From contig JAMCYS010000075.1 of NCBI GenBank assembly GCA_023473795.1, positions 1 through 49,533 of the forward strand: a stretch of 49,533 nucleotides of DNA. The letters are read 5' to 3'. Positions 28,022-38,111 of this stretch are shown here, piece after piece (position 1 is the stretch's first letter; each line of letters begins with the position of its first letter). Under the pieces are notes generated by a model, which saw only the letters and a list, made by a program, of their open reading frames with translations, searched no databases and was not told the origin of the DNA. A program made the translations under genes and the position numbers. Source of the DNA: Chloroflexota bacterium (GTDB taxonomy: Bacteria > Chloroflexota > UBA6077 > FW602-bin22 > JAMCYS01).

Positions 28022-28696
28022 GTGAGCGTCTCTGGGCTGGCCCCTTTGAGCCAAGCGGAAGAAGAGTACGTCGAGTCAATCTACAAGCTCACGCGCAACG
28101 GGCGGCACGCCCGCACGGAGGAGATAGCGAGCGCGGTCGGGGTCTCCGCGGCTGCGGCAAGTGGGATGCTTAAGCGGCTGGCTGGCCGAGGCGTGGTCCG
28201 CTATGAGCGTTATGGTGGCGCGGAGCTGAGCGAGCCCGGCGAGCGTGCGGCCCTCGGCGTCATCCGTCGCCATCGCCTTACCGAGCGTTTGCTGACTGAC
28301 ATCCTCAAGATCCCTTGGGACTCGGTGCACGAGCAGGCCTGCCGGTTGGAACACGCCGTCTTGCCGCAAATGGAGGAGGGCATCGAGGGCGCGCTGGCGG
28401 ACGCCACCACCTGTCCCCACGGCAACCCTATCCCCAATCGTGACGGCGCCCTAACGGAACAGGCCGCCTGTCCGCTTAGCGACGTCGACAACGGTCACAA
28501 GGCCAGGATTGTGCGGATCGTTCACGAGACAGCCGAGTTCCTGCACTACCTCAGCAGCCTTGGCCTCCTGCCCCAAGTAGAGGTCGAGGTCGAATCGAAA
28601 GCCCCGTTCTCCGGGCCCATAATCGTGCGGGTGGGCGATGCCCACTACGCCCTGGGTCGCGAAGTGGCCGCGGCCATCATGGTCGCGCCAGCCTAG
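28022..28696 (+). CDS. DtxR-family iron-dependent regulator, feoB-linked
   Basis: 224 residues from a GTG. Winged helix (AEEEYVESIYKLTRNGRHARTEEIASAVGVSAAAASGMLKRL), metal-binding domain (HRLTERLLTDILKIPWDSVHEQACRLEHAV, CPHGNPIPN), and a C-terminal FeoA/SH3-like domain (~155-224, VEVESKAPFSGPIIVRV). feoB starts six bases after its stop, so the pair is one operon. Iron-bound repressor controlling ferrous uptake is the natural reading. No separate feoA exists here; the regulator's own SH3-like domain is the only FeoA-like module. Confidence 0.93.
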   Translation: MSVSGLAPLSQAEEEYVESIYKLTRNGRHARTEEIASAVGVSAAAASGMLKRLAGRGVVRYERYGGAELSEPGERAALGVIRRHRLTERLLTDILKIPWDSVHEQACRLEHAVLPQMEEGIEGALADATTCPHGNPIPNRDGALTEQAACPLSDVDNGHKARIVRIVHETAEFLHYLSSLGLLPQVEVEVESKAPFSGPIIVRVGDAHYALGREVAAAIMVAPA

Positions 28697-28702
28697 CGAG
28701 GA

Positions 28703-30724
28703 ATGGCAACTACTCCTGGGTCTGTCCCCCAGACCGAGCTGGACGGTGGGTCAGCTGAGCTGACCGTTCTTCTGGCAGGCAACCCTAACGTCGGCAAGTC
28801 AAGCATCTTCAACCGGCTAACGGGCCTGGGGGCGATCACGGCCCACTACCCGGGTAAGACGGTCGAGCTCAATCTGGGCAGCACGGAATACGGCACCGTC
28901 CCCCTGACTGTCGTCGACCTACCTGGCATCTACGCGCTTGAAGCCCTGGGCGAAGAGCAGTGGCTCGCGCGGCGCGCGCTCCTGGAGTCAGGGCCAGAGG
29001 TCGTGGTGGCGGTGGTGGACGCGGGCAACCTCGAGCGGAACCTCTATCTAGTGCTGCAATTGATCGACCTGCAACTCCCTGTCATCGTAGCCTTGAACCT
29101 AGTCGACGAGGCAGAGCGCGCCGGCATAGCCGTGGACGCTGTTGCCTTGGGGAAGCTGCTGGGCGTGCCCGTGGTAGAGGTGCAAGGCACCAGCGGCCGC
29201 GGGCTCGACCAGCTTGTGGCCACCGCGGTCGCTCGTGCCCAGGCTGACACACCCACTGTTCTGCCGCCAAGCTACGGCCGTGACGTGGCCGACCACATCG
29301 CCGACCTGGAGGCTCTGGCCGCGCGCGACCTGAGCGACGTCCTGCCCAACCTCACACCACGAGCCAAGGCCGTACTACTCTTGGAGAACGACGCCGAGGT
29401 AGTCGCCGCGGCGACGCTCACACCAACGGGCCGCGAGCTGATAGCGCTCCGGGCCGGGCTGGCTGAACACATAGCCAATGAGCACGGGGAAACGGTGGAG
29501 ATGCGTCTGGCCAGAGAGCGGTACGGCCTGGCCGGCGCCATCGCCAGCCAGGTGCGCCAACGCCAGGAGCGACGGGAGAGCCTAGCAGAGCGCCTTTGGC
29601 GCTGGTCCATCGCCCCGACGACCGGAGGGCCCACCCTGATTCTGGTGTTGGGCGCCTTGTTCGCCATACTGTACTCCGTCGGCAACTTCCTTAGCGCGGC
29701 CATCGAGGCAGCCTGGGCAGCCTTCGTGTCTCCTGCGATCGGCGCTCTGCTGCTGGCGGCGTTCGGCCCGGGTACTGTAGCGGACGTGCTGCGCTGGGGC
29801 GTGGACGCCGGACCGTTGGCGGTGCTTTCGGTTGGCGTGCCGTACGTGATGGTCTTCTACTTCCTCTTCGCGCTCCTCGAGGACTCGGGCTATCTCAACT
29901 CCGTTTCTTTCCTGCTCGACAACGTCATGCACAGGTTCGGCCTGCACGGGCGCTCTGCCATACCGTTAGTGGCGGCCTTTGGCTGCAACGTGCCAGCATT
30001 GATGACCCTGCGCACGCTCACCAGTATGCGCGAGCGCCTGATCGCGTCTCTGCTGATAGTGCTGATTCCCTGCAGCGCCCGCACGGCGGTCATCATGGGC
30101 GTGGTCGGGCGTTGGGCCGGTTGGGAGGCGGCGATAGCCCTCATGGTCACGTTGCTGGCGATAGGCGCTCTGGCCGGACTGGCCTTGAACCGGGTTTTGC
30201 CGGGCAGCTCCTCTGGACTAGTGATGGAGATGTTCCCTTTCCGCCGGCCGGAGTTGCGCACCCTCTGGCGCAAGACCTGGTACAGGGTCCACGACTTCGT
30301 CTTCGTCGCCCTACCCATCGTCCTGGGCGGCAGCCTGGTGTTGGGCGTTCTCTACGAGACCAAATGGATCTGGGCAGTGGCTGGGCCGCTGCAGCCGGTC
30401 GTGGAGGGCTGGCTCGGGTTGCCGATGGTCGCCGGCCTGTGTCTCATTTTCGCCGTTCTGCGCAAGGAGCTGGCGATGCAGCTGTTGGTGGCTATCGGCA
30501 TCACGCAGTACGGACCACTGGCCGAGAACCTGACTCATTTCATGAACGCGCACCAGATGTTCGTCTACGCCCTGGTGAACACGATCTACCTGCCCTGCCT
30601 CGCCACCTTCGCCGTCCTCGCGCGCGACCTTGGCTGGCCTCGGGTCTTTGGCATCTCCGCCTTCACCATCGCCTTGGCTCTCCTCGTCGGTGGACTGGCC
30701 AACCAAGTTCTCGGTCTCCTATAG
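28703..30724 (+). CDS. feoB: Ferrous iron transport protein B
   Basis: 673 residues. N-terminal G domain: G1 GNPNVGKSS, G3 DLPGIY, G4 NLVD. A helical regulatory segment follows (~165-300), then the membrane part with two Gate domains (~310-670), including FGCNVPALMTLRT with the conserved Cys proposed to bind Fe2+. G2 is the usual Thr of HYPGKTVE. The protein imports Fe2+ across the cytoplasmic membrane. It is shorter than E. coli FeoB (773) at the C-terminus, which is common. Cotranscribed with the upstream DtxR-family gene. Confidence 0.96.
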   Translation: MATTPGSVPQTELDGGSAELTVLLAGNPNVGKSSIFNRLTGLGAITAHYPGKTVELNLGSTEYGTVPLTVVDLPGIYALEALGEEQWLARRALLESGPEVVVAVVDAGNLERNLYLVLQLIDLQLPVIVALNLVDEAERAGIAVDAVALGKLLGVPVVEVQGTSGRGLDQLVATAVARAQADTPTVLPPSYGRDVADHIADLEALAARDLSDVLPNLTPRAKAVLLLENDAEVVAAATLTPTGRELIALRAGLAEHIANEHGETVEMRLARERYGLAGAIASQVRQRQERRESLAERLWRWSIAPTTGGPTLILVLGALFAILYSVGNFLSAAIEAAWAAFVSPAIGALLLAAFGPGTVADVLRWGVDAGPLAVLSVGVPYVMVFYFLFALLEDSGYLNSVSFLLDNVMHRFGLHGRSAIPLVAAFGCNVPALMTLRTLTSMRERLIASLLIVLIPCSARTAVIMGVVGRWAGWEAAIALMVTLLAIGALAGLALNRVLPGSSSGLVMEMFPFRRPELRTLWRKTWYRVHDFVFVALPIVLGGSLVLGVLYETKWIWAVAGPLQPVVEGWLGLPMVAGLCLIFAVLRKELAMQLLVAIGITQYGPLAENLTHFMNAHQMFVYALVNTIYLPCLATFAVLARDLGWPRVFGISAFTIALALLVGGLANQVLGLL

Positions 30725-30752
30725 CGCGAGTGCGCTGGCGTGGCTCGATCGG

Positions 30753-30761
30753 TGCTATAAT
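30753..30761 (+). promoter_or_regulatory. Extended -10 element (TGCTATAAT) ahead of the membrane glycosyltransferase
   Basis: TGCTATAAT, about 110 bases upstream of the TTG start at 30870. No good -35. Confidence 0.55.
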
Positions 30762-30869
30762 CGCTCTCACATTGCGTAGGTTGCCATCGTAGTCTCGGCC
30801 AGACGGCTGGTTGCGAACCTGCGGAGGAGCCAGCGCCAGCAGTAGTCTTGCCGAGGAGACGTAGAGCCA

Positions 30870-33177
30870 TTGGCCCCAGAACCACGCCGTACGTCGGACT
30901 ACGGGTTTCTCGCCCTCGCTCTCGCCTTCGGCCTCGCCTATTTCGCCCTCTGCGTATTGAGCTTCGGCGGCACGTTCCACAACGCCGCCGATGAATGGTT
31001 CATGTTCGCCGTCACCGAGAGCCTCGCCAAGTGGGGCGTCACCAGCATAGACCAGCTGTGGTGGGCAAACGGCTACATGGGTTGGGCACGTTCTGGCGTC
31101 GACGGCCACCTCTACATTCCCTACGCCAATTTCTCCGCCGGCCAGTCACTCATCGGTTTGCCGGCCTATTGGCTAGGCAGCATCCTACCAGGCTCAGGTC
31201 TAGCCCAGGTGACGCTGTTGACCAACGGCGTAGTCGTGGCCTGCACCCTGGCGCTACTCATCCTGATGCTAGGCGAGCTGGGCTTTTCCCGGGGCGTTGC
31301 CCTGGCGACCGCCGCTCTCTTCGGTCTGGGCACTATGCTCTGGCCGTATGCCAAGACCTACTTTGGCGAGCCACTGCTCGGCCTGGCCTTTCTCGCCTGT
31401 TTCTACTGCGCCCTGCGCCACAAAGAGTGGCTAAGGCGGCAGAGCGCGGGCAGCGCCGTCTGGCGAGGCCCCTGGGTATGGCTTACGGGGGCGGCGCTGG
31501 CTATGGCACTGCTCGCCAAACCGGTCGGCGTGCTTCTGGCGCCGTTTGTCCTCATTTACCTTCTCTGGGGCTCACCGTGGGAACGCCCCTCGAGACTGGT
31601 CGCGGCGGCTGTCGCCTTTGGCTTCGCGCCCTTCGTGGTGACCGTGGGCATCGTGGCCTCTGGCTACGCTCGCTTCGGACCTGGCTTGGGCTTGGAGCAC
31701 GCTGAGACGTTTGGCACGCCGCTGCTGACCGGGCTCTGGGGACTCCTGCTGAGCCCCGGTCGGAGCGTCTTCGTCTACGCGCCGGTCGTCGCGTTGTCGC
31801 TGCCCGGTTTGGTCCTTCTCTACCGGCGCGAGCGGGTGCTCACCGTCACCGTGAGCGCTTTCCTTGCCGCGTCGCTGGTCTTCTTTGCCCTCTTATGACG
31901 TCTGGCACGGGGGCTTCATCGCCTGGGGCCCCCGCTACTTGGTGTCGCTCTTGCCGCTGCTCGGGTTGGGCGCGGCGGGCCTGCTGGCCGCGGCCAAGTG
32001 GCGACGATTGGTCTGGCCGCTGGCCGGTTTGCTAAGCGGGCTCGGGCTCGTCGTGCAGGTACTGGCCGTCGCCAACAACTATCTGATACCGATGGTAGAA
32101 CTGGGGCAGAAGTATCCCGGGTTGCACGGTGACGACCCGGCTGCCCCCTTGCGGGTTTACGGAAATTGGCAAGTGGCACCGGTGTTGCTGTTGTGGCAGG
32201 GATTCTCCGCCGCTCGTAGCGACCTGGCCTGGCTTGACCCGCTGCGGGGCGTCGACTGGCCCGCTCTTGCCTTGTCGCTGACCCTGCTGGCGGCCACGGT
32301 GGGCTATCTGGTAGCCGTCTGGGCACGACCTCGGTCCCTGGGAGTGAGGCTGGCCCCCCTGGCGCTTTTCCTGGCCACGGGTGGAACGCTGTGGACGCTC
32401 ATGCCGCGCTACGCCGCTGCCCCGCCGAACTGCTCAGCCGATTACCGAGCGGCCTTGGCTCGGCTAGATAATCAAATAGAACCCGGCGCCGCCGTTGTCA
32501 CCCTCGACACCGCCGCCAACTGTTACTTCAACTACGAGCGCGCTCCCAACAGCCGCTATGGGCTGGCTGCCAACGATCAGGACCCCCTGCCTCCCCAGGT
32601 ATCGCGGCTGGTTGACCAACTCACCGCGAACTACGACGATGTCTGGCTATTCGCTCCGGGTCCGGAAGTGAGTGCGACCGAGCGAACCATTCGGGAGCGA
32701 CTGCCGCGCACTAGCGAATGGCGCTTCGGCAAGCTGCGCCTGCTGCGGGCGCGACCTGGAACGATTGGGATGTCTGAGACAGCGCAGAAGATAGGCACCC
32801 AGTTTGGCGACAGAGTGGAATTGCTGGGTGCCGAGATGCAAGACCCCTTCGTGCCGGGCCAGGAGATGCACGTCGATCTCTACTGGCAGGCCCTGGGAGT
32901 AGTGCCGGTCGACTACTCGTTGTCCCTGCAGCTGCTCGGACCCGACGGCCGCCTCGTCGCCCAGGATGACCGTCCCGCCGGGCAAGGGCAGGCCCCCACC
33001 AGCAACTGGGAGCCGGGCCAGTCTGTCCTCGATCCCAGAGTAATAGACGTCCCGCCAACTGTCGCCACGGGTGAGTACAAGCTGCTGGCCCTGGTATATG
33101 ACTCAAGCACCGGCGCGAGGCTAACCTTGCCCAACGGCGCCAATGCCATTACTCTGGATACGTTTGTCGTCGGCTGA
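30870..33177 (+). pseudogene. Polytopic membrane glycosyltransferase (GT39/PMT-like), frameshifted
   Basis: Two overlapping frames make one ~769-residue protein. Part 1 (30870-31898) holds about eight membrane segments with acidic residues in the first loop (NAADEWFMFAVTE), as in dolichyl/undecaprenyl-phosphate-sugar transferases. It ends at TGA (31896-31898) in mid-helix. Part 2 continues one base over from ~31893 with YDVWHGGFIAWGPRYLVSLLPLLG, the conserved next loop, more membrane spans, and a C-terminal soluble beta-sandwich (~residues 630-769). The text reads CTC-T-TAT-GAC, so one extra base explains the break. A sequencing error or a real mutation are both possible; I see no convincing slippery site. 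Confidence 0.85.
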
Positions 33178-33183
33178 GCTCGC

Positions 33184-34680
33184 TTAGGCGCCGGCCCCCG
33201 CGGGCGTTGCCGAAACGTGCACCGGCAGATACACCGTGAAGGTGCTGCCGACCCCCGCCTCGCTGGCCACGACCAAGTAACCGTTGTGGACCTCTAGCAG
33301 ACGCTTGACGATGGCCAACCCCAGACCGGTGCCGGTGACCCTCTCGGTAGCCGCCATCTTGACTCGGAAGAACTCCTCGCAGAGGTGGGGCAGCGCCTCG
33401 GCGGGGATGCCGTAGCCCGTGTCCTGCACCTCGACGCGAACCCGCCCATCGTCTCGCTGAGCCCGGACGAAGACCCTACCCCCGTCGCGGTTGTACTTGA
33501 TGGCGTTGCTGAGAAGATTGGTGAAGACGCGTTCCAGGTCCTTGCGGTCGGCCAGAACCGAAGGCAGGCTGTCCGGCAGGTCGAGCTGGATCACGAGGTC
33601 GCGCGCTTCCCCCTACGCCCGGAATATCTCCACCGTCTCGGCCAACAGGATACCGATGTCCAGTGGCTCCAGGTCGCGCGCCACCCTACCGGCTTCGATC
33701 TTGGAGAGGTCCAGCAAGTCGTCGATGAGCCCCAGGAGCGCCGTGGCACGATCCTGGCAGCGACTGAGCATCCGCGCCTGCCTCTCCGGGTCACCGGCTA
33801 CCACGCCGGAAACCAGCACGTCCAGGTACTGGCTGATCGCTCCCAGCGGCGCGCGCAGCTCGTGGGCCACCATCCGCACGAACTGCGACTTGACCTTGTC
33901 TAGCTCCTTCAGCCTGGTTATGTCGCGTAAGAGGGCCACAGAGCCGAGAATCTGCCCCCGCTCGTCGCGAATAGGCGCCACGTTGGCCATCAGCACGCGT
34001 TCTTCAACCGCGAACTCGCGGGTCTTCATTTCGTAGCCGGAGTCGCTCAGCGGGGAGACGATCAAGTCGCTAAGCTCGAAGCCAAGGCCCACTTCGGCGA
34101 CCTGGCCGCCAACCACTTCCGCCTCGCGCAGGCGGAGCATCTGCAGGGCGGCCGGATTGGTCAGTACCAGCTGCGCCTCGCGGTTAATCACCAGCACCCC
34201 GTCCACCATGCAGTTCACGATGGAGCGCATTCGCGATTTCTCGGCGTTGAGGTTGAGGAGGTTGCGCTCCATCTCTTCGCGCAGCCGCCGGGCCTCCAGG
34301 GAGAGGCGCCGGCGCTCCAAGGCGCGGCGCACGGAGCAGGTCAGCTCGTCGGGCATGAATGGCTTGGAAATGAAATCGTAGACGCCGCGCTTGGTCGCCT
34401 CCACGGCTGTCTCCAGCGTCGCGTAGCCGGTTATGACAATGCAGACCGTGTCGGGCGCTGCCACTTGCACCTCGTGCAGCAGTTGCAGCCCGTCCATCCC
34501 CGGCATCTTGAGGTCAACCAGAGCTATGGAGAAGCTGTCGCTCTTTAGCTTGCTCAAGCCTTCGAGTCCATCCTTGGCCAGATCGACTTCATAGCCCTCG
34601 CTCGACAAGACCCAACGACAGCCCTCCCGCATGCCGGGCTCGTCATCGACAACCAGTATTTTATTGCCCCCGACTTCCAC
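33184..34680 (-). pseudogene. Receiver-PAS-histidine kinase, interrupted by an in-frame TAG
   Basis: One continuous frame of 498 sense codons apart from TAG at 33613-33615. N-terminal receiver domain (KILVVDDEPGMREG, phospho-Asp in VDLKMPGMDG, Lys in ISKPF), linker, PAS domain (~140-250), HisKA H-box (MVAHELRAPLGAI); the stop falls immediately after the HisKA region. The HATPase_c domain follows in the same frame from a GTG at 33594 (NLLSNAIKYN N-box, [23 protein letters not shown]). GGGGGAA overlaps the stop, so separate translation of the ATPase part is conceivable. The gene lies 27 bases after a second broken regulator gene. Confidence 0.88.
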
Positions 34681-34707
34681 AGCCAGCCTCCTTGCGAGAC
34701 AGAGAAC

Positions 34708-35109
34708 CTACTCGGGACCCGATATCGCCTCGGCCACTCTGGCGAGCAAATCGTTGCGCGTCAGCGGTTTGTTGAGAATGCGGTCGACCTTGATCCAGCG
34801 CCTGTCCTCCGGGCTGTCCAGGTTGAATCGGAAACCAGTGTCGCGCGCCGCAGCAGTCACCAAGAGGATAGGCACCTGCTGCAAGTCGGGCTGTCGGCGG
34901 AGTTGGTAGGCAACCGTGAAACCGGCATCCGGCTTTTCCAGCATGAGATCAAGCAGGACCACATCGGGTTTGGCATCTCAGGCCACCGCGAGACCCTCTT
35001 CAGCGCTCTTGGCCGTCGTCACGCTGTAGCCCGCGCTCGCCAGCGTTGCCTCGCTGGTTTCCAGCAAATCCACGTCGTCGTCGATGATCAGCACCTTCTT
35101 CGTGCCCAC
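34708..35109 (-). pseudogene. Single-domain response regulator with an in-frame TGA
   Basis: From the GTG at 35109 (GGAGG 12 bases upstream) the frame encodes TKKVLIIDDDVDLLETSEATL, then EEGLAVA, then TGA at 34978-34980. It resumes in frame with DAKPDVVLLDLMLEKPDAGF (phospho-Asp) and ILNKPLTRNDLLARV. Total 133 codons, a normal receiver length. The stop precedes the phosphoacceptor, so the truncated product would be inactive. CGA (Arg) to TGA is the simplest explanation. It immediately follows the hydrogenase-like kinase, its likely partner. Confidence 0.85.
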
Positions 35110-35136
35110 ACTGGCGCTCAGTCCTCCACCTCCAGT

Positions 35137-37170
35137 TCAGGGCAGTGGCCGGCCGAGTATGCCCGCGCCAACCCAGTCGTCGGGGGGTGTTATGCGACAG
35201 GGCAGAGTTACGGTGAACCTGGTGCCCCTCTCCAGGTGGCTCTGCACGCTGATCTGTCCCTTGTGCATCTTGACAATGCCGTAGGCGATCGCCAGACCCA
35301 GGCCCGTGCCCTGCCCTATTTGTTTGGTCGTGAAGAACGGCTGGAAGACCTTGCTCAGATTCGCCTCGGGTATGCCGCAGCCGGTATCGGCGATGGAGAC
35401 CTCCACGGACTCGCAGCCCACCGGAACCGTCGTAACGGTCAACCTGCCACCGCCAGGCATGGCCTCGGCAGCATTGACGACGATGTTGATGAACACGTCT
35501 TTGAGCTGACTGGGGTCGGCCTCGATTATGGGTAGCATTGGGTCAAGAGATAAGTCTATAGTCACCTGTGCAAACGACGGCTGTTTCTCCACCAGGGCCA
35601 GGCTATCGCGCAGCACGTCGTTCAGTTGGACTTCCCGCAGGTTGAGTTTGCCCTGCCGGGCAAAGTTGAGGAGACCCGACACTATCGTGCGACAGCGCGT
35701 GGCCTCGTCTATGACCATCCGCAGCGCCGGTATCCTTTCGGAGTCGGGCGTTCCGCCGCGCAGCAGCATGTGAGAACAGAGCAGGATGGTGCCGAGCGGG
35801 TTATTGACTTCGTGCGCCACACCGGCCGCCAGCTGGCCCATCGACGCTAGCTTCTCGGACTGAATCAATTGGGCCTGTGTCTCCTGCAGCTCTCGGTGCA
35901 TCCGCGATAGTTCGAGGAAGTTGGCCTCCATCTGCTCGATCAGGAAGGGCAGGCACATCTCAGCCTCGGCCAGCCCCTGGCAGACGGCGATGGCCTTCTC
36001 CCGGCAGCTGGCGTAGCCACAGGCGCCGCAGTTCAGCTCATCCTTGGGCCTCAGCTTGTTCGTCCGCCGCAGGGCCTTCTCGATGTCCGCCTCCGACGGC
36101 AGCGACAATCCGGGGGCAGGATGGGCATCAAAGTGGCGGGAGAGGTCCAGATCGGCGTATTCCAGCTGGTACTGCGCGGCCGCTTGCCGTTCGGCAGGCG
36201 AGCGGGCTCTGGCAAAATCGACCACCAACTTGCGTCGCGCCGTGAGGCTCAGGTCGTTTTGCACCCGGGGGCCGGCGATACAACCCTCGCAGAAGAGCAC
36301 GTCCAGCAGGCGCACGTCGACCTTTCCCTCCGCCATTTCCCTCAGCAGCTCGACCGTCGTGTCTTTGCCCTCTGCTACCAGAATCTCAGTCTCCATTACG
36401 TCGGCAGAGAGCGCCGCCGTCTTGAGAAGGCCGCCCGGCACGGGGAAGATACGGCCCAACCCCGCCCGAGGACCATCGAAATCGTCATCGGCCAGCAGCG
36501 AAGGGTCGACCGCACCGGACGACCACATGTCACGCAGCTCGCGAAACGTCAACACGGCGTCCACATAGTCGGCGACCCCCGGCTCATTCATCTCGGCCTT
36601 CTTGGCAATGCAGGGCCCGACGAAGACGAAACGGGCGCCGGGGTGATAGCGTTCCTTGACAACTCTGGCCAACGCTGCCATTGGCGAGACCACCGGAGCC
36701 AGGTTCTCGACCAGAGAAGGCGCGTGTTTCTGCACGTATGCCACCACTGCCGGGCAGGCGGTGCTGATCAACGCCCGTCGTCCGTCCCGGCGAAACAGCT
36801 CCGCGTAGGCGTTGCCAACGAGCTCCGCGCCGAAGGCAACCTCCATTACCTCGTCAAAGCCGAGGGCGCGGATGGCAGCGACGACCTGGCCCGCCCGGAG
36901 CTCCGGGAAGGCGGCGGGAAACGAGGGCGCTAGGCCAGCGACGACGTAGTTGGCTTCGTCGTCAAGGTAGGTCGCGGCGTCCTCGATGCCGCTGCGTACC
37001 TCTTTCGCCGATTGCGCGCAGACACGGGTACAGTTGCCGCAGCCGACACAGCGGTCGTCAATTACTATGGCCTGTCCATCCTCGACTTTGATTGCCTTGG
37101 CTGGACAGTTGCGCACGCAGGAGTAGCACCGCCGGCATTTGTCCTTGATCGTGGTGACCAGACCAGACAT
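35137..37170 (-). CDS. Ferredoxin / [FeFe]-hydrogenase-like / histidine kinase fusion (redox or H2 sensor)
   Basis: 677 residues from the ATG at 37170 (a TTG at 37248 adds a non-conserved tail). Order: two 4Fe-4S motifs ([23 protein letters not shown]); a [FeFe]-hydrogenase H-cluster-like domain (~55-345) with [19 protein letters not shown] and [10 protein letters not shown] for the three H-cluster loops; a further 4Fe-4S module [18 protein letters not shown] with a later Cys (~380); HisKA with [17 protein letters not shown]; and HATPase ([31 protein letters not shown]). L1 lacks the proton-relay Cys and L3 is CxxC, so sensing rather than turnover is likely. Cytoplasmic; no membrane span. Preceded by a Rex operator. 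Confidence 0.92.
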   Translation of the reverse strand: MSGLVTTIKDKCRRCYSCVRNCPAKAIKVEDGQAIVIDDRCVGCGNCTRVCAQSAKEVRSGIEDAATYLDDEANYVVAGLAPSFPAAFPELRAGQVVAAIRALGFDEVMEVAFGAELVGNAYAELFRRDGRRALISTACPAVVAYVQKHAPSLVENLAPVVSPMAALARVVKERYHPGARFVFVGPCIAKKAEMNEPGVADYVDAVLTFRELRDMWSSGAVDPSLLADDDFDGPRAGLGRIFPVPGGLLKTAALSADVMETEILVAEGKDTTVELLREMAEGKVDVRLLDVLFCEGCIAGPRVQNDLSLTARRKLVVDFARARSPAERQAAAQYQLEYADLDLSRHFDAHPAPGLSLPSEADIEKALRRTNKLRPKDELNCGACGYASCREKAIAVCQGLAEAEMCLPFLIEQMEANFLELSRMHRELQETQAQLIQSEKLASMGQLAAGVAHEVNNPLGTILLCSHMLLRGGTPDSERIPALRMVIDEATRCRTIVSGLLNFARQGKLNLREVQLNDVLRDSLALVEKQPSFAQVTIDLSLDPMLPIIEADPSQLKDVFINIVVNAAEAMPGGGRLTVTTVPVGCESVEVSIADTGCGIPEANLSKVFQPFFTTKQIGQGTGLGLAIAYGIVKMHKGQISVQSHLERGTRFTVTLPCRITPPDDWVGAGILGRPLP

Positions 37171-37320
37171 CCGACCGTTCTGCCCTTCTCCGGGGAACGG
37201 GCCGGGAGGCTTCTCCGCTCCCCCGACCCTCGGCCTAATCAGAGACAAGCGTCACAATCCCTAGAACGCTCCCCGGGGCGCGTAATGGGTATGCAGCAGA
37301 TGGTGAGAACGCTCGCCCAT

Positions 37321-37338
37321 TTGTGACTGTGTTCACAA
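37321..37338 (-). promoter_or_regulatory. Rex operator upstream of the hydrogenase-like kinase
   Basis: TTGTGACTGTGTTCACAA: both half-sites match the Rex consensus TTGTGA-N6-TCACAA exactly. It lies just after the rex gene and ~150 bases ahead of the kinase start on the same strand. Confidence 0.85.
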
Positions 37339-37355
37339 TTCAGGGCAAACAAAGA

Positions 37356-38057
37356 TCAAGGCTCGCGCTGCCGTTCCTCCTCCGGCAACGAATCATGATG
37401 GGCTCGCGCGGACTCGCCGTCCTGCATCGCCCGAAATGCGAGCAACTGCATCTCCCGGGAAAGGTCGACTTGCCGAACCGTCACCCCCCGCGGTAGGCTC
37501 AAGACCACAGGGGCGAAGTTGAGAATAGCCCGGATGCCCGCCTGTGCCAGCTTCTCGGCCACGGACTGGGCGCTGGACGCGGGAGTAGCCAGGATGGCGA
37601 TCTCGGCTCCCGTCTGCGCCAGCACCTCGCCCAGTCGGTCGATACCGTGCACCAGGGCTCCGTCCACTTTCTTGCCGATCTTGGCTGGATCGACGTCAAA
37701 GACCGCCACCATGTTGAAGTTCCGGGCGGCGAAGCCCCGGTAGCGGGCCAGCGCCGCGCCGAGACTGCCGTAGCCGACCAGCACGACCCGGCGCTCGTGG
37801 GTAACGCCGAGAAAGCGAGTCAGCTGGTAGAGTAACCGCCGCACCTCATAGCCCACGCCGGGAGTGCCGAAGTAGCCGAGCCGGTAGGGCACGAGGTAGG
37901 AGAAATCCTTGCGCACCTGGGCGGCGTTCACCCCGGCCGCGGCGGCCAGCTCACGTGATGAGACGGTGGCCACTTCCTGGTCGAGCAGGCGCTCAAGGTA
38001 GTCTACGTAGGTCACCAGGCGCCCGACAGTTTCGTCGGGGACCACGCTTGCCGCCAA
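37356..38057 (-). CDS. rex: Redox-sensing transcriptional repressor Rex
   Basis: 233 residues. N-terminal winged helix (VGRLVTYVDYLERLLDQEVATVSSRELAAAAGVNAAQVRKDFSYL) and Rossmann domain with VLVGYGSLGAALARY, FDVDPAKIG and the C-terminal domain-swapped helix. Rex binds NAD+ to repress and is released by NADH, so it reads the NADH/NAD+ ratio. It follows a response regulator gene and precedes the hydrogenase-like sensor kinase on the same strand. Two Rex palindromes in the same 1.3 kb imply autoregulation. Confidence 0.97.
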   Translation of the reverse strand: MAASVVPDETVGRLVTYVDYLERLLDQEVATVSSRELAAAAGVNAAQVRKDFSYLVPYRLGYFGTPGVGYEVRRLLYQLTRFLGVTHERRVVLVGYGSLGAALARYRGFAARNFNMVAVFDVDPAKIGKKVDGALVHGIDRLGEVLAQTGAEIAILATPASSAQSVAEKLAQAGIRAILNFAPVVLSLPRGVTVRQVDLSREMQLLAFRAMQDGESARAHHDSLPEEERQREP

Positions 38058-38111
38058 CGCTGCCTCTCTCCTGGCCCGCCGATTAGCGGCGGGCGCTAGG
38101 TTCGTCCGTAT

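Noticed and set aside
31893-31899. Programmed +1 frameshift at TTATGAC
   Set aside because: Shifting from TTA to TAT would not keep tRNA pairing, and no upstream stimulatory Shine-Dalgarno sequence is evident.
33613-34980. Recoded stops (pyrrolysine at TAG or selenocysteine at TGA)
   Set aside because: The two stops are different codons at non-catalytic sites of common signalling proteins, with no visible SECIS-like hairpin. Nonsense mutation or sequence error is simpler.
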